Part shown: positions 23,978-32,011 of the stretch, piece by piece
Layout of the letters: each line of letters starts with the position of its first letter
Numbering within the stretch: the stretch's first letter is position 1
Virus record (IMG/VR): IMGVR_UViG_3300046002_005800
Span: 1-40,524 of that record
Source of the DNA: a virus
Length of the DNA stretch: 40,524 nt
Strand: one strand, 5' to 3'
Notes under the pieces: model-generated
Databases searched by the model: none
Told to the model about the DNA's origin: nothing
Seen by the model: only the letters and a program-made list of their open reading frames with translations
Program-made: the position numbers and the translations under genes

Positions 23978-26452
23978 ATGAACCCGAAATGCCGCACCCA
24001 GCTCAACAACGCCCGCACCGCGGCCGGCGGGCGTCCCCTCACCGATGCACAAGCGGCCAACATCGAGGCCCGGCTGTCGGCCACGATGCGCCGGCTGGCC
24101 CGGCAAGACCCGCAGCAGTGGATGGCCATGCCGCCCGATCAGCGCATGCTGCTGGCCGCCCAGCAAGCCGCGGGCGACATCGCAGCCGAGGCCGCGCGCA
24201 AGGTGGCCAACGCCCAGCGTCAGGTACTGAAGACTGCCGAGCTTGAAACCCGCCTGCCGCAGTCCGGCAAGACCGGCCGCACGGCGCAACTGGTGCACGA
24301 CTTCGAGCGTACGAACGCCTACGTCGACGGGGTGAAGCGCGACAACGTGCGCGGGCTCATGGATCTGATCGAGGCAGCCGACGATCGGCAAGGCGCCAGC
24401 GTGGGGCGGCAAGCGTTGATGATCTTGTTCGACGCCCAAAACCCGGTGATGACCCGCGACCTGGCGCTGGAGGTGTTCGCCAACGGCAAGGCCGGCACCG
24501 GCAACGCTTCGGCAAAGGCTGGCGCCGAGGCGTGGCTCAAGGTCACCGAGGCGATGCGCCAGCGGTTCAACGCGGCCGGCGGTGACGTGGGCCGGCTGGA
24601 TTACGGCTACCTGCCGCAGGCGCACGACTCGCTGCGGGTGCTGGCCAAGGGGCAGGATGCATGGGCCGCTGACGTGCTGCCGCTGCTGGACCGCTCGCGC
24701 TACATCAAGGAGGACGGCGCCCGGATGACCGACGCCGAGACCCTGGCCGCGCTGCGTGGCGCGTGGGAGACGATCAGCAGCGACGGAGCAAACAAGTCAG
24801 CGCCGGGCGCATTCAAGGGCGGCGGGGCCCGGGCGAACCGCGGCGCCGAGTCGCGCGAGATCCATTTCAAGGACGGCGCGGCGTACCTGGCCTATCAGCA
24901 GCAGTTCGGCACCGGCTCGATGTACGACGCGATGATCGGCCACATCGGCGGGCTGGCGCGCGACATCGGCCTGGTCGAGCGGTACGGGCCCAATCCCGAG
25001 GCGCAGATGCGGGTGCAGTTCGACGTGGCCGACCGCACAGACGGCGCCAATACCCGCGTCTTCGGCAACAAGGCCGACGCCTACTGGCGGCTGCTGAACG
25101 GCGCGGCCGGCACGCCCGAGTCCGCCCGGGTGGCGCAGGTCGGCCAGCACATCCGCAACATCGAGACCTTCGGCAAGTTGCAGGGCGCGGTGCTGTCGTC
25201 GATCACCGACATGGGCACCTACTTCGTCACAGCCGGGTTCAACAACCTGAGCTATTTCGACGCGGCGCGCAACATCGGCGGCGGCAAGTCGGCGCGGGAG
25301 TTTATGAACGAGCACGGCCTGATCGCCGAGTCGATGATCTCCGACCTGAACCGCTGGGCCGGCGAGAACGTGGCGCAGTCGTGGTCAGGCCGGATCGCGG
25401 CGGCCACCATGCGGCTGTCGCTGATGAACGCCTGGACCGACACCCTGCGCCGCGGCTTCCAGATGACCCACATGCAGGCGCTGGGCAAGATGCGGGCGAC
25501 CGACTGGGGCAACCTGGCCGAGTACGACCGCTGGCGCATGGGTCAGCACGGCATCACGGCCGACGATTGGGGTGTGCTGCAATCGGCCCAGCCGGTGCAG
25601 CACAACGGGCGCGACTTCATCACCCCGGACGCGATCTACGCCACCGGCAACCCGCGGGCCGGCGAGGTGGTGGCCAAGTACCTGGGGATGATCTCCGACG
25701 AGTCCGAGGTGGCGGTGCTCAATCCCGACATGGCCACCCGGGCGCTGAGCACGGCCGGGGCAAGCCGGGCCGGGACGATCGACGGCGAGCTGTGGCGCGC
25801 GGTGATGCAGTTCAAGAGCTTCCCGATTGCGATGATTTCGCGGCACTGGCGGCGCACGCTGGAGACGCCGCAGGGCATGGAGGGCGCACCGATGATGGCC
25901 AACCGCCTGGCCTACTCTGGGGCGCTGATGGTCAGCCTGACCGCGCTCGGGGCCGTGGCCTTCCAGTCCAAGCAGCTGGTGAGCGGCAAGGATCCGGTCG
26001 ACATGACGACGCCGAAGTTCTGGACGCGGGCATTCGCGCAGGGCGGTGGCATGGGCTTCATGGGCGACATCCTGCTGGGCGACACGACCGGCGACCGCAG
26101 CCCGCTGGACAGCTTCAGCAAGCTGCTGCTGGGCCCGTCGTTCGGCAGCGCGGCCGACCTGTACGAGCTGACCAAGGGCAACGTCGACGAGAAGCTGGCC
26201 GGCAAGGACACGCACGCGGGGGCCGAGGCGATGCGCTTCGCTCGCGGGCACCTGCCGCTGGTCAATCTCTGGTATGCGAAGACCGCGCTCGACCACGCAG
26301 GCCTGCACGCGCTGCAGGAGAACCTGAGCCCGGGCTACCTGGCGCGGGTGCAGTCGAAGGCGCGCAAGGATTGGGGCCAGGACTATTGGTGGAAGCCTGG
26401 CGCCGGCGGCCCTGAGCGCGCCCCGTCGTTTGCCGAGATGGCCGGCCCCTAG
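23978..26452 (+). CDS. Large internal virion (ejection) protein 3
   Basis: This 824-residue protein starts at ATG 23978 behind AGGGG. It is helical through residue 230. It then carries segments typical of gp16-like ejection proteins of this phage group (GKLQGAVLSSITDMGTYFVT; RAVMQFKSFPIAMISRHWRR; LGPSFGSAADLYELTKGN) and a hydrophobic stretch (GALMVSLTALGAVAF). It would line or extend the DNA channel through the cell wall during entry. No transglycosylase active site is obvious. Confidence 0.85.
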   Translation: MNPKCRTQLNNARTAAGGRPLTDAQAANIEARLSATMRRLARQDPQQWMAMPPDQRMLLAAQQAAGDIAAEAARKVANAQRQVLKTAELETRLPQSGKTGRTAQLVHDFERTNAYVDGVKRDNVRGLMDLIEAADDRQGASVGRQALMILFDAQNPVMTRDLALEVFANGKAGTGNASAKAGAEAWLKVTEAMRQRFNAAGGDVGRLDYGYLPQAHDSLRVLAKGQDAWAADVLPLLDRSRYIKEDGARMTDAETLAALRGAWETISSDGANKSAPGAFKGGGARANRGAESREIHFKDGAAYLAYQQQFGTGSMYDAMIGHIGGLARDIGLVERYGPNPEAQMRVQFDVADRTDGANTRVFGNKADAYWRLLNGAAGTPESARVAQVGQHIRNIETFGKLQGAVLSSITDMGTYFVTAGFNNLSYFDAARNIGGGKSAREFMNEHGLIAESMISDLNRWAGENVAQSWSGRIAAATMRLSLMNAWTDTLRRGFQMTHMQALGKMRATDWGNLAEYDRWRMGQHGITADDWGVLQSAQPVQHNGRDFITPDAIYATGNPRAGEVVAKYLGMISDESEVAVLNPDMATRALSTAGASRAGTIDGELWRAVMQFKSFPIAMISRHWRRTLETPQGMEGAPMMANRLAYSGALMVSLTALGAVAFQSKQLVSGKDPVDMTTPKFWTRAFAQGGGMGFMGDILLGDTTGDRSPLDSFSKLLLGPSFGSAADLYELTKGNVDEKLAGKDTHAGAEAMRFARGHLPLVNLWYAKTALDHAGLHALQENLSPGYLARVQSKARKDWGQDYWWKPGAGGPERAPSFAEMAGP

Positions 26453-26467
26453 CGGAAACCGTTCCTC
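26453..26467 (+). promoter_or_regulatory. Intergenic motif CGGAAACCGTTCCTC, copy 3
   Basis: A variant of the motif at 7740 and 12022, directly behind the stop of the ejection protein gene and 42 bases before the tail spike start. The sequence CCATGCCGC near it (26483) also resembles the surroundings of copy 1 (CCATGCCGC at 7769), so the conserved block may be longer than the core. Confidence 0.5.
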
Positions 26468-26508
26468 CCTGGCGGCCTGACCATGCCGCGGCAACCCGAG
26501 GCCGCCGC

Positions 26509-28662
26509 ATGACCGTTGAATCGACCAACCGCCGCAGACAGTACGACACCAACGGCACCACCGGCCCTTGGACTGTGCCGTTTTACTTCCTGGCCAATGC
26601 CGACCTGGAGGTGATCCACACCGACGCGGCCGGGGTCGAAACCACGCTCACGCTGACGACGCACTACAGCGTGACGGGCGCGGGCGTGCCGGCCGGCGGC
26701 GCCGTTACCACCGTGGCCAGCTACGCCAGCGGCGGCACCATCACGGTGTTGCGCAGCGTGGCCATCCTGCAGGAAACGGACTACGTCGAGACCGACGCAT
26801 TCCCCGCGGCTGCGCATGAGACGGCGCTCGATCGGCTGACGATGATCGCGCAGCAGCAGGGCGAAGCGCTGGACCGGACGCTGACGTTCCCGGCATCGGA
26901 TGAGATCAGCGGCACGCTTCCGCCGGCCGCGACCCGGGCGAACAAGCTCTTGGCCTTCGACGCAGCCGGGGCGCCAGAAGAATCTCCGTTCACCGTCACC
27001 CAGGTGTCCAGCGCGATCGCAGCGGCCTATTCGGGCATGGGCACGGCTGATGCTGCGACGTTCATCGCTGCAGGAGTCGGCGCAAAACCCCGCACGGTGC
27101 AGGACAGGGAGCGCGAGTTTGTATGGGTGACCGACTACGACGGTTGCGACCCAACCGGCGCCACCTTCAGCACTGCGGCCATCAATTCAGCAATGGCCAC
27201 TGGCAAACTGGTCAGACTTCCTTATGGGCACTTCAAGTACAGCGGCAACCTGAATCTGACAGAAGGCGGCCTGATCGGTGAAGGCTTCGGCATCGGCGGC
27301 GCTGGCGCGCAGTTCACTTTGTTGGAGTTCTTCAACCAAACTGACACAACAAAGGGCGCGATCTACACGCGCACCGCAACGCAGAAAAGCAATTTTCCGC
27401 GCCTGGAGAACCTCTACATCCAGGCGTCTTCGTGGCACGGTGTCACCGGGTGCCTGGGCTACGGGCTGGACATCGAAGCCCCGCTTATCTGCGAGCGGGT
27501 TGTTGTGTCGGGGTTCAAGAAGTCGGGCGTATTCCTGCACCAGAACGCGGCAGGCAGTGGCGGGCCTTACGGGTCGCTGCTGCGCAACGTGCGGGCGCTG
27601 ACGAACGGGCAGCACGGGATTCTGGTCGGCTCTGGCGCCAATGCATTTTCTATCGAGTCGTGTGATGGGAAGTGGAACGGGGCGCCATCGTTCGGCGTGG
27701 CCCCCACCGTGGCCGGATCCTACGATGGATTGCACATAGAGAACACGGCTGACGGTGGCGGATATGCGGCCTTCATCCCTACGTCAATCGTCATCTCTGG
27801 CGGGGACTTCTCATACAACTCCGCTTACGGCATCAACATAGTTGACTGCAACGGTGGCGACATGGGCGGGGCCTACGCAGAGGGCAACTTGTCGGCATCG
27901 CTGAAGCAGCACCGGACGGGTGCAGGCTGCAACCGTGGCCGGTACGATTTCGGCCTGGCCATTGCCGGCGCTGGCGGGCTGGTTGACATTGACACGGTTG
28001 ATACTGCACTGGCACAGACTGCCGAAATCCTGTGCAACGGATACCGCTACGGCGGCGCGTCGAACGTGGCGCAGACGCTGGCGTATGACAAGAGCCTGTC
28101 CACGTCTGACGGTCGCACGCGGCAGCTTTATTTCGGGTCGGACAGCGTTGGCGCGACAAACTCGACGGTGATGCAGGCGCACACGGACGGCAACGCCTAC
28201 TACTACGGCAACGGCACGGGCCGGCACATTTTCAGCAACGGCCTCAAGGTCGGCAACATCGCGCAATCCGATGTCGCGGTGCTGGACTGGTACGAGGAAG
28301 GCACGTTCGTCCCCGCAATCGTAGGCACATCGCTTGCCGGCGTTGGCACCTACAGCCCAACTCCGACCGGCACATACACCCGGATCGGAAACCGCGTTTT
28401 CTTTGACATTGACATCACGTGGTCGGGCCACACCGGCACCGGGAACATGACAATCACCGCGCTTCCATTCTCTGCGGTGGGTGTCGCGGTCACCTCGCTG
28501 ACCTACACAAATCTGGCGGTCGGCGCAGGTAAGACGATGGGCGCGCAGATCGTCGGAACTACGCTCACGCTGTACTCACAAGACCCTGCGGGCGGCGCGG
28601 TGGCAGCGGTGGCGATGGACACGGCGGCGGCGATTGTCTTGTCTGGTGTGTACCGGGTTTGA
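26509..28662 (+). CDS. Tail spike/fibre with T7-type N-terminus and beta-helix body
   Basis: The 717-residue protein starts with a T7 gp17-like attachment domain (RRRQYDTNGTTGPWTVPFYFLANADLEVI...HYSVTGAG, residues about 8-110). The middle (about 200-480) has the turn-rich repeats of a right-handed beta helix, with NGQHGILVGSGANAF and SYNSAYGINIVDCNGG. The tail (about 570-717) is strand-rich with a GTYTRIGNRVFFDIDI segment seen in many spike C-termini. It determines host binding and may degrade surface glycan. Confidence 0.88.
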   Translation: MTVESTNRRRQYDTNGTTGPWTVPFYFLANADLEVIHTDAAGVETTLTLTTHYSVTGAGVPAGGAVTTVASYASGGTITVLRSVAILQETDYVETDAFPAAAHETALDRLTMIAQQQGEALDRTLTFPASDEISGTLPPAATRANKLLAFDAAGAPEESPFTVTQVSSAIAAAYSGMGTADAATFIAAGVGAKPRTVQDREREFVWVTDYDGCDPTGATFSTAAINSAMATGKLVRLPYGHFKYSGNLNLTEGGLIGEGFGIGGAGAQFTLLEFFNQTDTTKGAIYTRTATQKSNFPRLENLYIQASSWHGVTGCLGYGLDIEAPLICERVVVSGFKKSGVFLHQNAAGSGGPYGSLLRNVRALTNGQHGILVGSGANAFSIESCDGKWNGAPSFGVAPTVAGSYDGLHIENTADGGGYAAFIPTSIVISGGDFSYNSAYGINIVDCNGGDMGGAYAEGNLSASLKQHRTGAGCNRGRYDFGLAIAGAGGLVDIDTVDTALAQTAEILCNGYRYGGASNVAQTLAYDKSLSTSDGRTRQLYFGSDSVGATNSTVMQAHTDGNAYYYGNGTGRHIFSNGLKVGNIAQSDVAVLDWYEEGTFVPAIVGTSLAGVGTYSPTPTGTYTRIGNRVFFDIDITWSGHTGTGNMTITALPFSAVGVAVTSLTYTNLAVGAGKTMGAQIVGTTLTLYSQDPAGGAVAAVAMDTAAAIVLSGVYRV

Positions 28663-28664
28663 CC

Positions 28665-29021
28665 ATGCCGACCCGCACTGAGCTGACCACCGACCAGCGC
28701 GTTCGCGTGCTCGAAGCCGGGCACCGCGTGCTGACCGAGCAAACCGTCGAGCTGGCCGCCGCGATGGCCGAGGGCAAGGAGTGCATGAGCGACATCATCA
28801 CGGCCAGCGTTCAGGCGGCATTGCCTCGCACGTTGCCAACGCCCGAGCAATTGCAATGGGTCGATGCCGCGATCAAGCGCGAGGCGCAGAGCTACGCATT
28901 CAGGCAGGCGGTGATTGAGAAGACCACCACGGCTCTTGTGTGGGCGGTCATCGTCGGCCTGTCGGCTGCGGTCTGGACGGTGGTCAAAGAATACGCATTG
29001 GCGCACGGGTGGAAGCCGTGA
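28665..29021 (+). CDS. Small protein with C-terminal membrane helix (lysis or holin-like)
   Basis: The 118-residue protein has a charged helical body and one C-terminal membrane helix (ALVWAVIVGLSAAVWTVV). It lies behind the tail spike and is coupled to the next membrane protein (GTGA). Genes at this site in temperate podoviruses often belong to lysis, but no enzyme accompanies them here. ATG 28665 is preferred over TTG 28659. Confidence 0.7.
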   Translation: MPTRTELTTDQRVRVLEAGHRVLTEQTVELAAAMAEGKECMSDIITASVQAALPRTLPTPEQLQWVDAAIKREAQSYAFRQAVIEKTTTALVWAVIVGLSAAVWTVVKEYALAHGWKP

Positions 29022-29257
29022 CCCAACGCGCCGGCCTGCTGGCCATGTCCTGCCTGATCCTGGCCTTCTGCCTAGGCGCCGAGCTGGCCGTGCTGTTCAT
29101 CGGCTACCCGCCCGGCGTGCCCGAGGTCATCGTCGGGCGCGTGCTGGGCACGCTGGACGCGGCGGCCATGCTGGTGCTGTCCTACCACTACGGCAGCAGC
29201 GCGGGCAGCGCGCGGAAGTCTGAACTCATGGCGCACGGCGGGTCTGAAGCGGCCTAG
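29018..29257 (+). CDS. Two-helix membrane protein, candidate holin
   Basis: This 79-residue protein starts at GTG 29018 and has two membrane helices (LLAMSCLILAFCLGAELAVLFIG and VLGTLDAAAMLVLSYHYG) and a short charged tail. It is the last late gene. Size and topology fit a class II holin, and the gene before it may act with it. Function is inferred from topology. Confidence 0.7.
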   Translation: MTQRAGLLAMSCLILAFCLGAELAVLFIGYPPGVPEVIVGRVLGTLDAAAMLVLSYHYGSSAGSARKSELMAHGGSEAA

Positions 29258-29316
29258 ATTGCGGGAGCGATTGCGGGAGTTGCGGGAGCGATTGCCAAAA
29301 AAGCTATATAAATCAA

Positions 29317-29366
29317 TGGCGGAGAGGGCGGGATTCGAACCCGCGGGGGGCTGTTAACCCCACCTC
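29317..29366 (-). other. attP core: 3' end of a tRNA-Ser gene
   Basis: Read leftwards, this stretch holds a long variable arm (GGGGTTAACAGCCCC), a perfect T stem-loop (GCGGG TTCGAAT CCCGC, 29344-29328), the 3' acceptor strand CCTCTCC, a discriminator G and CCA ending at 29317. The D and anticodon parts are missing, so this is not a complete tRNA. A phage that carries the 3' end restores the host gene when it integrates there. The long variable arm and acceptor sequence point to tRNA-Ser. It lies about 100 bp behind the integrase stop. Confidence 0.8.
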
Positions 29367-29428
29367 GGAATGAGCACTGGCGCGGGCTAGCCGCTGATTG
29401 CTCCCGCATCGGACATGCGTTCAGGCAC

Positions 29429-29451
29429 AAAAAAGCCCCTTGGAAGGGGCC
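29429..29451 (-). terminator. Terminator of the leftward early operon
   Basis: On the minus strand GCCCCT (29450-29445) pairs with AGGGGC (29440-29435), and six T follow (29434-29429). It lies about 20 bases behind the integrase stop and closes the operon that begins at PL. Confidence 0.88.
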
Positions 29452-29469
29452 TTGATGCGGGAGCGGTTT

Positions 29470-30492
29470 TCACCGCACCGGAGTCAGCCGCTCGCCCTGC
29501 ACATAGTGCTGCCGCGTCACGCTCAGCGAGCTGTGCTGCAGCAGCGTCGAAGCATCGCCCAGCGACCCGGCAAGCTGGCCCGCGCGCTTGCGCATGTCCC
29601 GCAGCCACAACGCAGCAACGGCCGGGCACTCAATAGCCGCAGCAGCGCGGGCTTTGGTGAACCTGTCGGCCAGCATGCGATAGGTAACAGGGCGCCGGCC
29701 AGCCGCCAGCAGAAAGACGTGCTCGGGCTCTTTCATGGCGCGGCGCCGGTCGATGATCGGCTGCAGCACCTGCGACGCAGAGAGGTCGAACTCGGCGCGC
29801 TTGCCGGTCTTGCCAGTCTTCACCACCAGGCGCCCGCCGCGCACGTCCGACAGCCGCAGGCCAAGCACGTCGGTAACGCGCAGGCCGGTCGCTGTGGCGA
29901 TGTCCAGGGCATCGCGCAGGGTCTGGTCGGCGTGATTGTGCAGGGCCGCGAAGGCATCGTCTGCCACGTCAATCTGCCGCGTGCCTGTCGGGCCTTTCCA
30001 GCCCGAACGCTGCATGTCTGCCGCAGGCCAGGGCCGTTCGGTCATGCCCTCAAGGCGAGCCCAGCCCCAGATGACCGACAGAAGCTGCATCTCCTGCTTG
30101 GCGCGACCCTTCGCGCTGCGGGCGTCGATGTAAGCCTTGAGCGTCGGCATGCGGATGTCCTCCCACCTGGCGCCACCAAACGGCCCGCGGATCGCACGCA
30201 GGCACTTGAGGTAGCCGGCGATCGTCTCGGGGCTGCGTGGTCGACCATCGGGGCGGGCCTTGATGCCGCGATCCTCCCAGGCCCTGAACGCTTCTTCCAG
30301 CGTGCCGGCAATCCTGGGCGCGTCGAGGTGAACCTCTGCCCAGCGGCGCAACGCTTCCCCGCGGTCATTTCCTAGCGGAATGTCAGGCTTGCCGGTGCCG
30401 CGCATGTCATACCACCAGCTTGTCCAAACCTGTCCAGCCTTGCCGCGCTTCACGCTCACGCGGAGCTTCGGGTACTTGGCGGGCTTGGGCAT
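29470..30492 (-). CDS. int: Phage tyrosine integrase
   Basis: This 340-residue recombinase has a core-binding domain (about 60-160) and a catalytic domain with the first arginine in ATGLRVTDVLGLRL, the beta-hairpin lysine KTGKTGKR, then LRDMRKRAG in place of HxxR, LLQHSS, and the tyrosine in VTRQHYVQ. The RDMR substitution occurs in many phage integrases of proteobacteria. The extra helix typical of integron IntI enzymes is not seen. The start ATG 30492 lies one base behind the DUF4224 stop (TGACATG). It should integrate the phage at tRNA-Ser through the attP behind it. Confidence 0.93.
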   Translation of the reverse strand: MPKPAKYPKLRVSVKRGKAGQVWTSWWYDMRGTGKPDIPLGNDRGEALRRWAEVHLDAPRIAGTLEEAFRAWEDRGIKARPDGRPRSPETIAGYLKCLRAIRGPFGGARWEDIRMPTLKAYIDARSAKGRAKQEMQLLSVIWGWARLEGMTERPWPAADMQRSGWKGPTGTRQIDVADDAFAALHNHADQTLRDALDIATATGLRVTDVLGLRLSDVRGGRLVVKTGKTGKRAEFDLSASQVLQPIIDRRRAMKEPEHVFLLAAGRRPVTYRMLADRFTKARAAAAIECPAVAALWLRDMRKRAGQLAGSLGDASTLLQHSSLSVTRQHYVQGERLTPVR

Positions 30493-30493
30493 G

Positions 30494-30700
30494 TCAGCGA
30501 ACCAACGAGAAATCAACGCCAGAGGGTGCGCGCGACTTCGGCAGCAGTTCGTGCGCTTGCGCAACCTGGCGCGACACGCGGATCGCGCGGCCGAGGAAAA
30601 CGAACGGAACGCCCAGCTTCGCCAGCACTGCGGCTTGCGAGACTACGCGGCTTTTGCCGGTGATCGCGGCCAGCTCTGCGGGGCTGAGTTCGTCGGCCAT
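30494..30700 (-). CDS. DUF4224 protein, possible excisionase
   Basis: The 68-residue protein contains LSPAELAAITGKSRVVSQAAVLAKLGVPFVFLGRAIRVSR, the DUF4224 pattern (helix-turn-helix-like). These proteins sit directly before phage integrases and are suspected excisionases or integrase regulators. The start at ATG 30700 is two bases behind the previous stop (TGAGCATG), so it is coupled at both ends. Confidence 0.82.
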   Translation of the reverse strand: MADELSPAELAAITGKSRVVSQAAVLAKLGVPFVFLGRAIRVSRQVAQAHELLPKSRAPSGVDFSLVR

Positions 30701-30702
30701 GC

Positions 30703-31086
30703 TCAGACCGCCGCGGCGTCCGCTTCGTCCCGCGTCGAGTAGCCGTCCTGGCGCTGGCACAGCGTGCGCTTGCTCTGCGCCTTCGGCCATCCATCGCGCA
30801 GCAGATCGTGCAACCGCGTCAGGCCGGCAGCATCGGCGACAGTCTCGCCGTCAACCTCGGCCGCCCATTGGTCACTGCGGTGGTGCGGATCGCGCATCAG
30901 CCGCATGATGACCGTGTGCCCGTTGATGCAGCCGCCCAGCCAGTCGCCGTGAAGCGGCGCAGTCGGCGGGTAGGCCGGCGTAGGGCCTGCGATGCTGGCG
31001 GCCTCGCGCGCACGCTGTCGGCGCTGGTGGGCGCCTGGCGTGGCGTTGTAGCGGCGCCAGCGGTTCGGAGTTTGCAAGGTGTGCAT
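30703..31086 (-). CDS. Hypothetical protein at the edge of the cassette array
   Basis: This 127-residue basic protein contains GDWLGGCINGHTVIMRLMRDPHH and a charged tail; no family recognised. Its ATG (31086) lies eight bases from the lone GTTAGCC box at 31095, and no ribosome site precedes it. If the array is removed, the gene before it would end five bases from this ATG, so translation by coupling is likely in the ancestral arrangement. The cassette insertion may have altered its expression. Confidence 0.65.
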   Translation of the reverse strand: MHTLQTPNRWRRYNATPGAHQRRQRAREAASIAGPTPAYPPTAPLHGDWLGGCINGHTVIMRLMRDPHHRSDQWAAEVDGETVADAAGLTRLHDLLRDGWPKAQSKRTLCQRQDGYSTRDEADAAAV

Positions 31087-31094
31087 ATCGACTA

Positions 31095-31101
31095 GTTAGC
31101 C
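31095..31101 (+). other. Lone GTTAGCC box, attI-like left boundary of cassette array
   Basis: The box is identical to the right-hand box of attC7 (34891-34897) and to the complement of boxes in attC1 and attC8. No hairpin or second box lies to its left. In an integron the first cassette joins a simple site, attI, at just such a G/TT. It therefore marks the entry edge of the array or a secondary insertion site. The TTA at 31096-31098 is also the stop codon of the exonuclease gene. Confidence 0.7.
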
Positions 31102-31518
31102 GGCACCAACAGCCCCGCGCGCCAAAGCCCGCGCATCCTCCAGCGCGTTGTGCGGAATGGCAGAGGTGGTCGATGTGTCTGGCAGATCGCGGCGCACTTC
31201 AAAGGTCATGCGGTCAGGCCCGATTCGGTCGCCTGGCCGGTACTCCAAGAAGTTGCAGAAGTGCGAGATGTCGCCCGGCCAGTCCGAGACGATATGCACG
31301 CTGTCGAACCCGCAAAGAAACCCGTCAAGCGATGCGCGTAGGTCCGTGTCGCGCTGCGGCTCTTGGTTCAGGTGCGGCATCACATGCTCGCCAACCCACC
31401 AGCCGGGGTCATCGCAGTAGCGCACGCCGTACCACTCGCGGCCGTCCTCAGCCACCAGCGCCAGAGAAATGAGCGCACCCTTGTACTCGTTGAATTCGGT
31501 GTCTATCCACAGTTTCAC
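31096..31518 (-). CDS. DEDDh 3'-5' exoribonuclease-like protein (cassette 1)
   Basis: The 140-residue protein opens KLWIDTEFNEYKGALISLALVAEDGREWYGV, with the DxE of DEDD exonucleases, then SDWPGDISHF and the final HNALEDARAL (H-x4-D) motif. It resembles Rv2179c-type RNases. The start is GTG 31518 with GAAGGA seven bases upstream; the ATG at 31526 is out of frame. The TAA stop is made by the first three bases of the cassette. RNA or DNA trimming is implied; its benefit to the phage is unknown. Confidence 0.85.
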   Translation of the reverse strand: MKLWIDTEFNEYKGALISLALVAEDGREWYGVRYCDDPGWWVGEHVMPHLNQEPQRDTDLRASLDGFLCGFDSVHIVSDWPGDISHFCNFLEYRPGDRIGPDRMTFEVRRDLPDTSTTSAIPHNALEDARALARGAVGAG

Positions 31519-31559
31519 GTTTGCATCCTTCGGTTGTTCGCTGGCATGGGTCGGGCGCC

Positions 31560-31618
31560 GGCTAACCCGTCGCTGCACCGGACCTGCTTACGCAGGCCGG
31601 TGAGCTTTTGCGTTGGGC
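31560..31618 (+). other. attC1 (59 bp)
   Basis: Left box GGCTAAC (31560-31566), spacer CCGTC, arm GCTGCACCGG, an inner CCTGC/GCAGG hairpin, arm CCGGTGAGC, spacer TTTTGC, right box GTTGGGC (31612-31618). The left arm has one extra base (the second G of GCTGCACC), as in canonical attC read on the top strand. The gene at 31588 reads into it leftwards and stops in its loop. Confidence 0.88.
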
Positions 31619-31830
31619 GTCTCGTTCCAGCCCAGCGCCGCAAGCACGCAGCCTTCGGTGGCGCAGTAAACACCGCGCCCGTGGAGGAAGGCGCTGCCCA
31701 TGTAAACGTTGCGCTGACAGTTCCCGCACACACCCATAAGGGCGGGAGCCGCAGGTGGCAACGACTCGGCAAGGCGAAGCCGGTCGATGGCGGCCAGGAT
31801 GGGGTGCCGCTCAAGCTGGCCGTCACTCAT
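31588..31830 (-). CDS. Zn-ribbon-like small protein (cassette 2)
   Basis: This 80-residue protein starts at ATG 31830 behind GAGGA, overlapping the previous gene (ATGAGTGA). It has CGNC about midway and CATEGC 19 residues later, a likely four-cysteine zinc site. Its C-terminus, TPNAKAHRPA, is encoded by attC1 of the neighbouring cassette, so it would change if the cassette order changed. Function unknown. Confidence 0.75.
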   Translation of the reverse strand: MSDGQLERHPILAAIDRLRLAESLPPAAPALMGVCGNCQRNVYMGSAFLHGRGVYCATEGCVLAALGWNETPNAKAHRPA

Positions 31831-31978
31831 CGCGGCTGTCCTCATAGGCCCGCGCCCGATCTTCGGGCGGCAAGTCAAAGAAGTTGTCCACGCCGCCGCG
31901 CTCTGCCGCATCGCGCATGCGCTCGGCTCGCTCGTCGGCGGGTCGGTTCCAGAATCCGTTGTTGCTGTCGTTGTTCAT
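31823..31978 (-). CDS. 51-residue acidic protein (cassette 2)
   Basis: The frame starts at ATG 31978 with GAGGGA four bases upstream; in-frame ATGs at 31990 and 31999 are alternatives. The product (MNNDSNNGFWNRPADERAERMRD...FFDLPPEDRARAYEDSRDE) is highly charged and helical. It overlaps the next gene by eight bases, so cassette 2 is a two-gene cassette. Function unknown. Confidence 0.7.
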   Translation of the reverse strand: MNNDSNNGFWNRPADERAERMRDAAERGGVDNFFDLPPEDRARAYEDSRDE

Positions 31979-32011
31979 CGCGTCCCTCATTCGTTGCATC
32001 TAAAACCAGCC

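Larger units (their letters stand above)
29259..29467. repeat. Arm-type repeats TGCGGGAGC around attP
   Basis: TTGCGGGAG occurs at 29259-29267, 29271-29279 and 29280-29288 on one side of the tRNA-like core. On the other side it occurs inverted at 29400-29408 (GCTCCCGCA) and direct at 29457-29465 (TGCGGGAGC). Five copies of one motif on both flanks of an att core next to the integrase gene are what arm-type integrase sites look like in lambda-like systems. Confidence 0.65.

Noticed and set aside
26509-28662. Diversity-generating retroelement, as in BPP-1
   Set aside because: No reverse transcriptase and no template/variable repeat pair were seen; the spike end is not C-type-lectin-like.
29317-29400. 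Complete tRNA-Ser gene
   Set aside because: Only the variable arm, T arm and 3' acceptor strand are present; D arm, anticodon arm and 5' acceptor are absent, so it is an attP fragment.
29259-29467. CRISPR-like repeats
   Set aside because: Repeats are about 9 bp with irregular spacing and mixed orientation, as expected for integrase arm sites, not CRISPR.
29470-30492. Integron integrase IntI
   Set aside because: Sequence and neighbours (DUF4224, tRNA attP, arm repeats) fit a phage tRNA integrase; the IntI-specific helix was not seen.
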